Source: Shinella sp. UYSO24 (GTDB lineage Bacteria; Pseudomonadota; Alphaproteobacteria; Rhizobiales; Rhizobiaceae). Taken from it: 43,866 nt of DNA. The stretch lies in NCBI GenBank assembly GCA_902167985.1, contig CABHNZ010000033.1, forward strand, positions 1-43,866. The letters are read 5' to 3'. Position 1 is the stretch's first letter, and every line of letters begins with the position of its first letter. The position numbers and the translations under genes were made by a program. Below are positions 26,525 to 34,049 of this stretch, piece after piece. Below the pieces are notes generated by a model. It had not been told where the DNA came from. It worked only from the letters and a program-made list of their open reading frames with translations, and did not search any database.

Positions 26525-27531
26525 GGCGCTATTCCTTCGCTTTCGATGTGGGTATCCGCCTGGGACAGGGTTTCCGGATTGACGCAGGAGGTGGCCGGTG
26601 GCGGGTTCTGTGACAGGAAGCCGAGGACATTTTTCGCGGCCCCGACGGCCATTCCCGCCAATGCTGCGGGTGTGGAGCCGCCGACATGCGGTGTCAGAAC
26701 CACATTGGTGAGGCCAAGCAGCGGGCTTTCCGGCGAAATCGGCTCCTGTGCCGTGGTATCGAGGCCGGCGGCGAACAATCTGCCGCTTTGCAGCGCTGCG
26801 ATCAGCGCCGGCTCGTCCACCACCTCGCCGCGTGCGGTATTGATGAGAATGGCCTGATCCGGAAGCTTTGAAAGGGTTTCCGCATTGATTATGGCGCGGG
26901 TATGGGCGTTGAGCGGCACATGCAGGCTGAGCACATTGCTCAACGGCAGAAGTTCCTCAAGCGAGCCGACCATTTCCACTCCCTCGGCGGGGGATGCAAG
27001 GCCGATACCCGGATCGAAGGCTCGAACCTTCATGCCGATGGCAAGGCAGGCTCTGGTAAGCTTCTGGCCGATCTGCCCGAAGCCGATAAGGCCAAGCGTC
27101 TTGCCGGAAAGTTCGATACCGTCCTGCGCCCGCGACCAGTTGCTCGATTTCAGCTCCGCATCCATCCAGCTGATCCGCCGGGCGGCCGACAGCATCAGGC
27201 CAAGCGCCATTTCAGCGACAGACTGCGCATTGGCGCCCGGTGTGACGAAGACGGGAATGCCCCGCTCACTTGCCGCAGCAACGTCGATATTGCTGACGCC
27301 GACACCATGTTTGCTGATGACCTTTAAAGTCGGGCAGGATGCGATGGCCGTGGCGGAAAGCGTCGCCGTTCTCGATATGACGGCATCGATCGGGTTGCCC
27401 GCCATGATCCGGTCGACCTCGGCCTCCTCCCCTCCCCTCTCCAGATAGATGAGCCGGCAACCGGCCTCTTCCAGAATGGCAACGCCCTCGGGATGAAGCG
27501 ACGGCGCGGTGATGAAGATCGTATATGACAA
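26521..27531 (-). CDS. D-2-hydroxyacid dehydrogenase (phosphoglycerate dehydrogenase-like)
   Basis: A 336-residue NAD-dependent enzyme of the D-isomer 2-hydroxyacid dehydrogenase family. VISKHGVGVSNIDVAAA opens the substrate domain hinge. The Rossmann motif is LGLIGFGQIGQKL. Catalytic residues are in INTARGEVVDE (Arg), GLDTTAQEPI (Glu) and LTPHVGGSTP (His). There is no C-terminal ACT domain, so it is a short form, unlike biosynthetic SerA of many bacteria. The start is a TTG at 27531 with GGAG nine bases upstream; no better in-frame ATG is available. It is the first gene of the operon with the RraA-like enzyme and CitMHS transporter. The likely role is oxidation of a 2-hydroxyacid or reduction of the keto acid released by the aldolase. 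Confidence 0.85.
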   Translation of the reverse strand: MSYTIFITAPSLHPEGVAILEEAGCRLIYLERGGEEAEVDRIMAGNPIDAVISRTATLSATAIASCPTLKVISKHGVGVSNIDVAAASERGIPVFVTPGANAQSVAEMALGLMLSAARRISWMDAELKSSNWSRAQDGIELSGKTLGLIGFGQIGQKLTRACLAIGMKVRAFDPGIGLASPAEGVEMVGSLEELLPLSNVLSLHVPLNAHTRAIINAETLSKLPDQAILINTARGEVVDEPALIAALQSGRLFAAGLDTTAQEPISPESPLLGLTNVVLTPHVGGSTPAALAGMAVGAAKNVLGFLSQNPPPATSCVNPETLSQADTHIESEGIAP

Positions 27532-27691
27532 AATCCTGCACTCCCTGTCGCCAAAGGCGCCGGGAGGTGCTCTCGTCCCCTATGCCTTCAGCAGTGGCAC
27601 GGCGGGGGCACGAGTTTCATATTTCCCGAGATCCTCGGGACTATTGCACCGGCTCCTCCGCTCGGTAGCTTCAGTTCTATTTTCGGCAGAT

Positions 27692-27707
27692 ATGAAATCA
27701 ATTTCAT
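27692..27707. promoter_or_regulatory. Palindrome upstream of the hydroxyacid dehydrogenase operon
   Basis: ATGAAAT-CA-ATTTCAT is a perfect 7+7 palindrome with a two-base centre, in an A/T-rich patch about 160 bases ahead of the TTG start at 27531. The symmetry is of the kind bound by dimeric repressors such as GntR-type factors. No regulator of that family is in the window. The rest of 27532-27918 holds no gene, only this site and the parS palindrome at 27887. Confidence 0.4.
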
Positions 27708-27886
27708 TATTTTCATGCCGACATAGCCGCCGGAATATTTTCAAGCATTCCCCACTCCGGTTTTCCGCATACTCTCGCTCGACAAAAGGCGTGAAAGCGC
27801 CGACCCGACCGCCTTTTCCCGGTTTTGCGGGGAAAAATCAGCAAAATTCCGCGTATCTCATTGCATTCATTGAGAAAACACCTCTT

Positions 27887-27900
27887 TTGACGGCCGTCAA
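27887..27900. other. parS: parS-like centromere palindrome, copy 1
   Basis: TTGACGGCCGTCAA, a perfect 14-base palindrome 18 bases beyond the end of repC. The same sequence, within a shared 17-base TTTGACGGCCGTCAACA, recurs between repA and repB. Known repABC parS sites are short palindromes of the GTTnnnnGCnnnnAAC type at these positions, so this is the expected RepB target. Confidence 0.8.
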
Positions 27901-27918
27901 CATGCTCTCGCCCGCACA

Positions 27919-29130
27919 TCATCCGGCCAGACGGTCTCCCATGCCATTTGCTCGCAGCTGCGCCATCACCATCGGGCCGAGCGAGAATTCACCGCGCTCG
28001 CTGCGCCGGGTCAGGTCCCGCAGATAGCCGCCGGGGGAGTTGATCATGTTTGCCCGCTCCAGCATGCAGGCCAGTGTCGCCGCGGCATTTTCCGGCCCCA
28101 TCGCCTCGCAGGCATCCTGATAGGCCGATGGGCTGATGCCGAGCATCGAGCGGACGACGACCGCCGCAGCCATCAGATCCCGCCAGCTGGCAATCGCGCC
28201 ACCCGGCCCGTAATCGGCAATCGCCGGGCAGGCCTTCAGCACGACGGCAAGCGGGAATGCCTTCAGCGGCTCGCTCTGCCGCCTGATCGCCTGGCTCGCT
28301 TCGCCCCCTGCTCTTCTCTAGAGCGAGGTTCAAATTCAGTGATGGGTTGGGGTTTGAATTCTGTGTGTGGCGCTCATTATGAGCATGATTGGTGCTATTA
28401 ATCTTAGTTTCTTCGAGATTTTCCAGTCGGTTGAAGACTTCCGCACGGAGAAGCTCCATCTCGTCGAGGAGATCGGCCAGTTCGGTGATGGATGGCGAGC
28501 GTGGAATGCGCCCTACGATGGCCACATAAGCGTCCTCGATCGCCAGCCAGTCGCCGTCCGCACCTTCTTCGATGGCAGCCGAGATCAGCTTGCGCACGTC
28601 GCGGCGGCAGATGGTCAGGTTCTCCTTGGCCTTGCGGAAGGCAGCACGCTCGGCCACCACCTGCTGTGCCATGATGGCCAGTTCCTCGGCCCGCGCCAGA
28701 AGCGGCGAAAGATCGAAACCGAAAGCGCTTTCGATCGTGCCTGATCGTCCTTGCGGGCGAAGCGCTTGCCGTTGGCGCTATCCTTGCGGTTGATCATGCC
28801 GGTCTCGACCAGAATGGCGAGATGACGGCGAAGCGTTGCGCCGGCCATGCCATGGGCGCGAAGCGAAAGCTGGATGTTGGAGGGAAACACGATCATCTGC
28901 GCGCCCTGGCGCAATTCGCTTTCCGGATAGAAGGAGAGGAGGGCGTCGAGGACCGCAAGACTGTTCGACTGCAGGCCAAGCCTGTCCATCGCAGCCGAGG
29001 CGTCGCGAAACACCTTCCACTTGTCCGCAGTCTTGCCCGCCTTGATCTCGCCTGCGGCCTGTTGCCGTTTCACGAGCGCAAGCGTCATCGGCCGCCGCCC
29101 GAAGGGCGTCGTCACATGTCCGGTTTGCAT
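27919..29130 (-). CDS. repC: Replication initiator RepC (two opposite single-base indels as written)
   Basis: The opening MQTGHVTTPFGRRPMTLALV is diagnostic of rhizobial RepC, followed by the winged-helix part (SLRAHGMAGATLRRHLAILV; GMINRKDSANGKRFARKD). The frame then changes near 28740 (one base lost after DDQ), reads ERAAFRKAKENLTICRRDVR and a low-complexity N/H/T-rich linker, and changes back near 28304-28308 (one extra base in a run of five C/G) into PLKAFPLAVVLKACPAIADY. The indels cancel, so the corrected gene has 403 residues, normal for RepC. RepC is essential and acts in cis at an origin inside its own gene; the A/T-rich stretch at about 28320-28440 is the best candidate for oriV. 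Start: AAGGTGAGAG precedes ATG 29130. Because the replicon needs RepC, the indels are probably sequence errors. Confidence 0.9.
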
Positions 29131-29189
29131 TTTCTCTCACCTTTCGAAAGGCAAAAGAAATCCGCTCACCAAAAGGGTGCCAAAGAGAC

Positions 29190-29218
29190 TTGACTGGGAT
29201 TCGTGGAAATGCGATTCT
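29190..29218 (+). promoter_or_regulatory. Promoter of the counter-transcribed RNA
   Basis: TTGACT (29190-29195) and GATTCT (29213-29218) are separated by 17 bases, a standard sigma-70-type spacing. They read towards the repB/repC leader hairpin on the strand opposite to the rep operon. The -35 is strong and the -10 weaker. Confidence 0.65.
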
Positions 29219-29224
29219 GAGCTT

Positions 29225-29278
29225 GCTACAGATCGAGAAGGGCTTCCACGGGCAACCGTTCGGGGGCCTTTTTCTTTT
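29225..29278 (+). ncRNA. Counter-transcribed RNA (ctRNA/inc RNA) of the repABC operon
   Basis: The repB-repC gap on repABC replicons encodes a small antisense RNA that binds the repC leader and limits RepC synthesis and copy number; it is also the incompatibility determinant. Here the promoter at 29190-29218 is followed by about 54 bases ending in a strong hairpin. Stem parts are AAGG (29238-29241) with CCTT (29267-29270), CTTCC (29243-29247) with GGGGG (29262-29266, two G-U pairs) and ACGG/CCGT closing a GCAA tetraloop. A TTTCTTTT tail follows at 29271-29278. Exact 5' end is estimated. Confidence 0.8.
29238..29278 (+). terminator. Intrinsic terminator of the ctRNA
   Basis: Long hairpin with a GNRA-type GCAA loop (29252-29255), one bulged G at 29242 and an unpaired TC at 29260-29261, followed by TTTCTTTT. 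It fits a rho-independent terminator on the plus strand. Confidence 0.75.
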
Positions 29279-29288
29279 GCGGTCCGTC

Positions 29289-30260
29289 CTATCCTTTGTT
29301 CATCTGTTTTCGGTATCTGGCGTAAAGCTCGTCGAGGCTGTCGGCGAGGAACTCACCGAATTCGACCGCGTCCTTCGCCTTCAGAGCCAGCGTGTAACTC
29401 TTGCCGTCATTGCGGATGCTTGCCGAAACGGCACCGTCGCGCGGACGCCATTTCGACAGTTTCGGTTCGCGCAGATAGCCCTGCGGCTTCTTGCGGGTCA
29501 GCGCATCTATGACGAAGGCAAAGCGCGCATCGCCATTGAGGCCGGAGAGATCCGTCTTGGCGAGCGTCTCGCGCAGCGCTTCGAGCGTCTTCGGTTTCTC
29601 GATAAGCTGCTTCAGCTCGTACCAGCGGTCACGGCCCGGAGAACGCGCGCCGCCGATCGCCGACAGAACATCTTCCGGCATATTGGCGACAGACAGCATT
29701 TTGGAGAGCGTCGCGCGGTCGATCGAAAGGGCCGCCATCACGGTGGCGCTGTCGGCATCATAGTTCAATGCGCCGAGCTGCCTGGCAAACATCGCCTTTT
29801 CGATGAAGGAGAGATCGGCTCTGGCCGAGTTTTCCTGACCCTGGGCAATCACATGCTGGCGGTCGTCGATCGCCTTGACGACGGCGCGGACCTTGCGGCC
29901 GAGCGCCTTCAGCGCACGAAGGCGGCGATGGCCGAACACCGCCATGTAGCGGCCGGCATCCTGCGGGTGAGGGCGCACGAGGATGGGGCTGTTTTGCCCA
30001 TGCTCGCGGATCGCCGCAACCAGCTCGTCGAAAGCCTGCGGATCGTCTTCGATACGGTCACGCACGAAAGAGGCATCGATCGCATCCGGATCAAGCTCGA
30101 TGACGGTCTCGCCTTCGAGAAGCTTGTCGGCCCGCTCGGCCAGCTCATCGATCGTCGACATGATCGAGCGGGATGCGCCCTTGACGGTGTAATCAAGCGC
30201 AATGCTGTTTTCCGGCGGCGCCTCATTCATCAGATTGGCGAAGGGGTTTTTACGCGCCAT
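29289..30260 (-). CDS. repB: Partition protein RepB (ParB family)
   Basis: A 323-residue ParB-type protein that binds parS and, with RepA, moves daughter plasmids apart. The N-terminus MARKNPFANLMNE is typical of RepB. The ParB/Srx-type nuclease-like box is seen as HGQNSPILVRPHP with FGHRRLRALKALG, followed by the HTH block ALSIDRATLSKMLSVANMP. A C-terminal dimerisation part ends YARYRKQMNKG. It follows repA with an 84-base gap that holds a parS palindrome, and it is separated from repC by the ctRNA region. Intact. Confidence 0.93.
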   Translation of the reverse strand: MARKNPFANLMNEAPPENSIALDYTVKGASRSIMSTIDELAERADKLLEGETVIELDPDAIDASFVRDRIEDDPQAFDELVAAIREHGQNSPILVRPHPQDAGRYMAVFGHRRLRALKALGRKVRAVVKAIDDRQHVIAQGQENSARADLSFIEKAMFARQLGALNYDADSATVMAALSIDRATLSKMLSVANMPEDVLSAIGGARSPGRDRWYELKQLIEKPKTLEALRETLAKTDLSGLNGDARFAFVIDALTRKKPQGYLREPKLSKWRPRDGAVSASIRNDGKSYTLALKAKDAVEFGEFLADSLDELYARYRKQMNKG

Positions 30261-30310
30261 ATCGCGCTCCTTCCGTGATCCGATTGATATCGTTAGAAAA
30301 CCGGCAGTGT

Positions 30311-30324
30311 TTGACGGCCGTCAA
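30311..30324. other. parS: parS-like centromere palindrome, copy 2
   Basis: TTGACGGCCGTCAA between repA and repB, identical to the copy downstream of repC including three flanking bases. Its position in the repA-repB gap is one of the usual parS locations on repABC replicons. RepB bound here may also affect operon expression. Confidence 0.8.
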
Positions 30325-30344
30325 CAGGGCAGGGCAGGGGCGTC

Positions 30345-31553
30345 TCACAGGCGCCCCCATGCCTGATGGATCAGGCCCTGGATTTCGAAATTCACCGCAT
30401 CCATGCATTCGATAGCGCGGTCATAGGTGCCGCGGGTGAAGTTGTTGCGTTCGACTTCGTAAAGCGTCTGCTTGGTCAGGCCCGCATCGGAAATCGCCGT
30501 CGACTTCACCATCGGCTGTTTCAGGATTTCTTCGGCCAGCATGGACTGCATGAAGCCGAGCATCTGCGCCTGCGGCACATCGGTCGGCTCGTAGCGGGTG
30601 ATCAGATAGCGCAGCCAGTCCATTTCGACATTGGCGCCGGCGCGCTTGATCGTCTTGGTGATATTGCCGAGCATCAGCAGGAACTGGCTCATCGACATGA
30701 GGTCGAGCATCTGCGGATGAACGGTGATCAGCACGGAAGTCGCTGCCGTCAGCGCCGTCAGCGTCAGGTAGCCGAGCTGGGGAGGGCAGTCGACGATCAC
30801 CACGTCATAGCGGTCATCGACATCGGCCAGCGCCTTGCCGAGACGGGTGAAGAAGCGCTTGCCTTCGACGGATGTCTGCATGGCAAGCGGCGTATCATAT
30901 TCATATTCCTGCAATTCGAGATTGGCAGGCACGATATCGAGATCCGGGAAATTGGTTTCGAGGATCACATCGCGGATCGACTTGCGCTCGTCGTCATAAC
31001 GGATCGCGTCATAGAGCGACGGGTTCTTGTCGAGTTCCGGCTGGAAGCCGTGAAGCGCAGACAGCGATGCCTGCGGGTCGAGATCGACGGCGAGAACCCG
31101 GTGGCCGGTCAGCGCCAGATGCTGGGCGAGATGGGCTGTCGTCGTGGTCTTGCCCGAGCCGCCCTTGAAGTTGACGACGGCGATGACCTGAAGCTTGTCG
31201 CCCGGCTTGCGGTGGGGGACATATTTCTTCGCGTCCGATTTTCCCGTCCGGTCGAGATAGTGGCGCATCTCGCGCATCTGCTCGCCCGTATAGAAGCGGC
31301 GGCCGCCGGTCGACGTGGTCGGGATCGGCCCCTTGCCTTCCAGATGAAGGCGCTTCAGATTGTTCGGGCTGACGCCGAGATAATGGGCAACTTCCGCCAT
31401 GGAGAAGGTGCGCAATGTCTTCCTGGCATTCGGCGGAAACTTCTCCATTCGAAGCTGGTCGAGACGACGCGAGATCTCTGCGCCTTGCAACAGGATCTTT
31501 TCATCGAACTCGAAAGTCGGCAGTTTCGAATAGGCATTCATCGGCGAGACCAT
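30345..31553 (-). CDS. repA: Partition ATPase RepA (ParA family)
   Basis: A 402-residue ParA-type ATPase. The N-terminal part has a DNA-binding MerR/HTH-like segment (MAEVAHYLGVSPNNLKRLHL; TGGRRFYTGEQMREMRHYLD) used for autorepression of the repABC operon. The deviant Walker A KGGSGKTTTTAHLAQ is near residue 130, DLDPQASLSALHGF follows, and the Walker B-type VVIVDCPPQLGYLTL lies further on. Length and architecture match rhizobial RepA. The start could be 31553 or the in-frame ATG at 31541; neither has a clear Shine-Dalgarno. It is the first gene of the replication operon. The 385 bases upstream hold several sites described separately. Confidence 0.93.
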   Translation of the reverse strand: MVSPMNAYSKLPTFEFDEKILLQGAEISRRLDQLRMEKFPPNARKTLRTFSMAEVAHYLGVSPNNLKRLHLEGKGPIPTTSTGGRRFYTGEQMREMRHYLDRTGKSDAKKYVPHRKPGDKLQVIAVVNFKGGSGKTTTTAHLAQHLALTGHRVLAVDLDPQASLSALHGFQPELDKNPSLYDAIRYDDERKSIRDVILETNFPDLDIVPANLELQEYEYDTPLAMQTSVEGKRFFTRLGKALADVDDRYDVVIVDCPPQLGYLTLTALTAATSVLITVHPQMLDLMSMSQFLLMLGNITKTIKRAGANVEMDWLRYLITRYEPTDVPQAQMLGFMQSMLAEEILKQPMVKSTAISDAGLTKQTLYEVERNNFTRGTYDRAIECMDAVNFEIQGLIHQAWGRL

Positions 31554-31554
31554 T

Positions 31555-31593
31555 CTGGCGATAAAACGGGAGCTTCTTTCAAACTGTCGCCAG
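31555..31593. promoter_or_regulatory. Inverted repeat directly upstream of repA
   Basis: CTGGCGA (31555-31561) and TCGCCAG (31587-31593) form perfect seven-base arms with a 25-base spacer, immediately ahead of the repA start. RepA of this family represses its own promoter by binding inverted repeats near the start, so this is a reasonable operator candidate, or a leader hairpin in the mRNA. Confidence 0.4.
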
Positions 31594-31630
31594 TATCTGC
31601 GATTCTATTGGCCGTGCAAGGCGAATGTGG

Positions 31631-31645
31631 TTAACCAATGGTTAA
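31631..31645. promoter_or_regulatory. CtrA-type box TTAA-N7-TTAA upstream of repA
   Basis: TTAACCAATGGTTAA lies about 80 bases ahead of repA. It matches exactly the alphaproteobacterial CtrA consensus of two TTAA half-sites seven bases apart. TGGTTAAC also recurs at 31628 and 31639, with TGGCTAAC at 31664. Three GANTC (CcrM methylation) sites are close by, at 31601-31605, 31717-31721 and 31737-31741. Binding is inferred. Confidence 0.45.
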
Positions 31646-31899
31646 CACCGATCCACGGCTGAATGGCTAACGCATTGTTTTTACGTTACTACCTTGGAAA
31701 ACACGATCCTTTGCCGGATTCGGTTATACCCCGATTGAATCACATCCAGCGCCTGTATCGCGTTGATTTTCGCCATTTTCCAGCGTGGGGGGAGGGGAGG
31801 TGGAGATGAGACGAGAGAATCAGCAGGAGGGAATCGGCCACCTCCGGCAGCCGGCCGGCGATCAGGCGTTCCGCGGTTGAACGCCGGGTAATTGCCACT

Positions 31900-31941
31900 A
31901 TAATAGCATTCACATCCCCATATGGAATTATCTGCTATCAT
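31900..31941. promoter_or_regulatory. Inverted repeat at the hipB-like promoter
   Basis: ATAATAGCA (31900-31908) and TGCTATCAT (31933-31941) are inverted copies matching at eight of nine positions, just before the HipB-like gene. Antitoxins of this type usually repress their own operon through such repeats. The region from the repA start to here contains no gene. Confidence 0.45.
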
Positions 31942-31954
31942 GATGGCATTTAGC

Positions 31955-32284
31955 ATGACATCGCCCGCCGAGATCGTTCAGGCGATCTCGGACCGGCTGA
32001 AACAGCGGCGCATCGATGCCGGCCTGACCCAGAGGGAACTCGCCGAAAGGGCAGGGGTGCCTTATGGCTCGCTGCGCGTTCTGGAAGACAAGGGCAAGGC
32101 TTCACTGGAGGCCGTGGTCAAGGTCGCCTTCGCGCTTCAGGCGGAAGCGGAGTTCGAAATGCTCTTCCCACCGCGCAGGGCAATGACCATCGATGACGTC
32201 ATCGAACAGCCGAAGAGACAGCGCCCGAAGAGACAAAGGGCAAGACGGCCCTTTGCCGCAAGCGGGGAGGTTGGCCGGACATGA
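31955..32284 (+). CDS. hipB: HipB-like XRE-family antitoxin/regulator
   Basis: About 109 residues. The HTH reads LKQRRIDAGLTQRELAERAG, VPYGSLRVLEDKGKASLEAV, typical of the XRE/Cro family and of HipB partners. A basic tail (PKRQRPKRQRARR) follows. The start is uncertain among in-frame ATGs at 31922, 31940, 31943 and 31955; 31955 keeps the upstream inverted repeat outside the gene. Its stop overlaps the next start (ATGA at 32281-32284), as expected for a co-translated antitoxin/toxin pair. HipB would bind and neutralise the HipA-like kinase and repress the operon. Confidence 0.75.
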   Translation: MTSPAEIVQAISDRLKQRRIDAGLTQRELAERAGVPYGSLRVLEDKGKASLEAVVKVAFALQAEAEFEMLFPPRRAMTIDDVIEQPKRQRPKRQRARRPFAASGEVGRT

Positions 32285-33511
32285 CCTTCACGCCGGTGCG
32301 CAAGATGGCGGTTTCGCTTGATCTTCAAAGCGCGCCGCGCCGCCTTGGAACGCTCGCCTGGAGCAGCGGCGAAAGGCGCGCCTATTTCGAATTTGCGCCG
32401 GAATTCCTCGCAAGCCCGCTTCTCGTCTCGCCGTTTCACCTGATGGCGAATTCCGGCGTCATAGAGGCGCCGCGCGACCCTTTGATGGCCTTCACGGGAT
32501 CTTCAACGACAGCCTGCCGGACGGCTGGGGGCGGTTGCTGCTCGACAGACGCCTGCGCAAGGCGGGTGTCGATTATCATGCGCTGACGCCGCTCGATCGT
32601 CTCTCGGCAGTAGGGGAGGGGGGCATGGGGGCGCTCACCTATCACCCGGAACTGGCCGAGGAAGAGCGCGGGCGCGATGATCTCGACTGGTTCGTCGAGC
32701 AGGTGGATCTCGTGCAGCAGAACATGGATACGGCCGATCTTGACGCCCTTCAGGGCGCACAGGGCGGCTCGGCCGCGCGCGGCCGAAGATCATGATCGGC
32801 CTTGCGCCGGAAAGCGATCTCTTCGTGCTCGATTACGGCCAGCGGCTGAAACCCGGCTTCGAACAATGGATCGTCAAGGCAGAAAGCTCGATGACCCGGC
32901 CGATATCGGCGCCGAAGAGCAGGCCTATGCGCTGATGGCGCGGGCAGCCGGCATCACGATGGCGAAAACCCGCCTCTTCGAGACCCGAAAGGCCACCGGC
33001 TGTTTGCCACGCAGCGCTTCGATCGCACCGCCGGCGGGCGCCTGCACATGCAGACGGCAAGCGGTCTCCTCAATGCCAGCCATCGCGAAGCCTCCTTAAG
33101 CTACGAAATGCTGCACAAGCTGACCCTGATGATGACGCGCGACAGCACCGAAGTCTTGCAGATGTTCCGGCGCATGGTCTTCAACATCTATGCCCGCAAT
33201 CGCGACGACCACGCCAAGAACCACGCTTTCCTGATGGATGCCGACGGAAAATGGAGATTGTCGCCGGCCTATGACCTTACCTTTTCCTCCGGGCCGGCGG
33301 GGAACACAGCGCCGACGTGGCGGGGGAGGGGAGGGCGCCCGGCATGGCGGAGATCCTGAAGGTTGCGGCCTCGGCCTCCGTTGCCCAAAAGACCGCAGCG
33401 CCGATAATCGACGAGGTCCGCAGCGTGATTGGCCGCTGGCGACAGTTTGCCGATGAGGCAGGCCTCATGGCCTCCCGGCGGGATGAGCTCGACCAGATCC
33501 TGAACCCGTAA
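32281..33511 (+). pseudogene. hipA: HipA-like serine/threonine kinase toxin, broken by about five frameshifts
   Basis: Pieces in successive frames add up to a HipA protein: RRLGTLAWSSGERRAYFEF (N-terminal HipA-N domain), then FNDSLPDGWGRLLLDRRL, then ARPKIMIGLAPESDLFV, EEQAYALMARAAGITM, GHRLFATQRFDRTAGG, and the kinase core RNRDDHAKNHAFLMDADG with LSPAYDLTFSSGP. The core contains the catalytic Asp and metal-site Asn/Asp. The last block runs GRAPGMAEILKVAAS to ILNP, stop 33511. Frame changes fall near 32476, 32775, 32878, 32993 and 33300. As written no kinase can be made. HipA toxins phosphorylate a tRNA synthetase (GltX in E. coli) and slow growth. Restored length is about 410 residues. Confidence 0.8.
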
Positions 33512-33547
33512 GCCGCGAGGCCGGAGGCCTCACGTCGCCTTTTGTCT

Positions 33548-33898
33548 TCAGAAAAGGGCGGTTGCGGCAAAGATCGGGCCTGAACGGGTGATGGCCGGAG
33601 GGGGCATGGTGGGGCCGGTCATGGCTGAACTGGCCACGGCAGGGCCGGTCGGGTGGTAGCGGGTGGGGCGATAGCCGCGACGGCGCTTGGCGCTGAGCAG
33701 CGCCAGAAACCGCAAGACGGCCTCTGCCTCATCCGCGTGAAGGTCGATCCGGCTCTGTCCGCCTGTGCCGATCCGCCCCCAGCGGCGCACAAGAGCTGCG
33801 CCGCCAAAGAGATCGGGCTCGATCGAAAGCGTATAGAAACGCGCCATGTTGCGGCTGATATCGGTCCGCTCGATGTAAATATGGTAGGGCTGGATCAT
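33548..33898 (-). CDS. WGR-domain protein
   Basis: A 116-residue protein whose first about 80 residues form a WGR domain: YIERTDISRNMARFYTLSIE, LFGGAALVRRWGRIGTGGQ, with the name-giving Trp-Gly-Arg, then a conserved helix AEAVLRFLALLSAKRRRGY. A P/T-rich, low-complexity tail follows. WGR domains occur in PARP-like proteins and DNA-associated proteins; stand-alone copies are common on rhizobial replicons, with no fixed function known to me. The start at 33898 gives the usual short N-terminus; an in-frame ATG 12 codons upstream is the alternative. It is convergent with the HipA-like gene, 36 bases apart. Confidence 0.8.
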   Translation of the reverse strand: MIQPYHIYIERTDISRNMARFYTLSIEPDLFGGAALVRRWGRIGTGGQSRIDLHADEAEAVLRFLALLSAKRRRGYRPTRYHPTGPAVASSAMTGPTMPPPAITRSGPIFAATALF

Positions 33899-33942
33899 GG
33901 GCGGATTCTGGCCGCCAAGGCCATTTCCGTCCAACGAGACTT

Positions 33943-33970
33943 ATGAATCGATCAGGGCCGACCGATTCAT
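33943..33970. promoter_or_regulatory. Inverted repeat upstream of the WGR gene
   Basis: ATGAATCG (33943-33950) and CGATTCAT (33963-33970) are perfect eight-base arms with a 12-base spacer, about 45 bases ahead of the WGR start. It could be an operator for an unknown dimeric regulator. No U-run follows, so it is not a terminator. It does not match the rhizobial LexA pattern. Confidence 0.4.
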
Positions 33971-34049
33971 GCCGTTGATGCCTCAAGGCGCATTGCGATC
34001 AGAAGAGACGATGACAGGCCGGCGCGAACGGCCATCTGTGGCCGCAGTC

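Noticed and set aside
30366..31634. 422-residue plus-strand open frame opposite repA
   Set aside because: Antisense shadow of a well-supported ParA-type gene. A similar one at 29190-30278 lies opposite repB.
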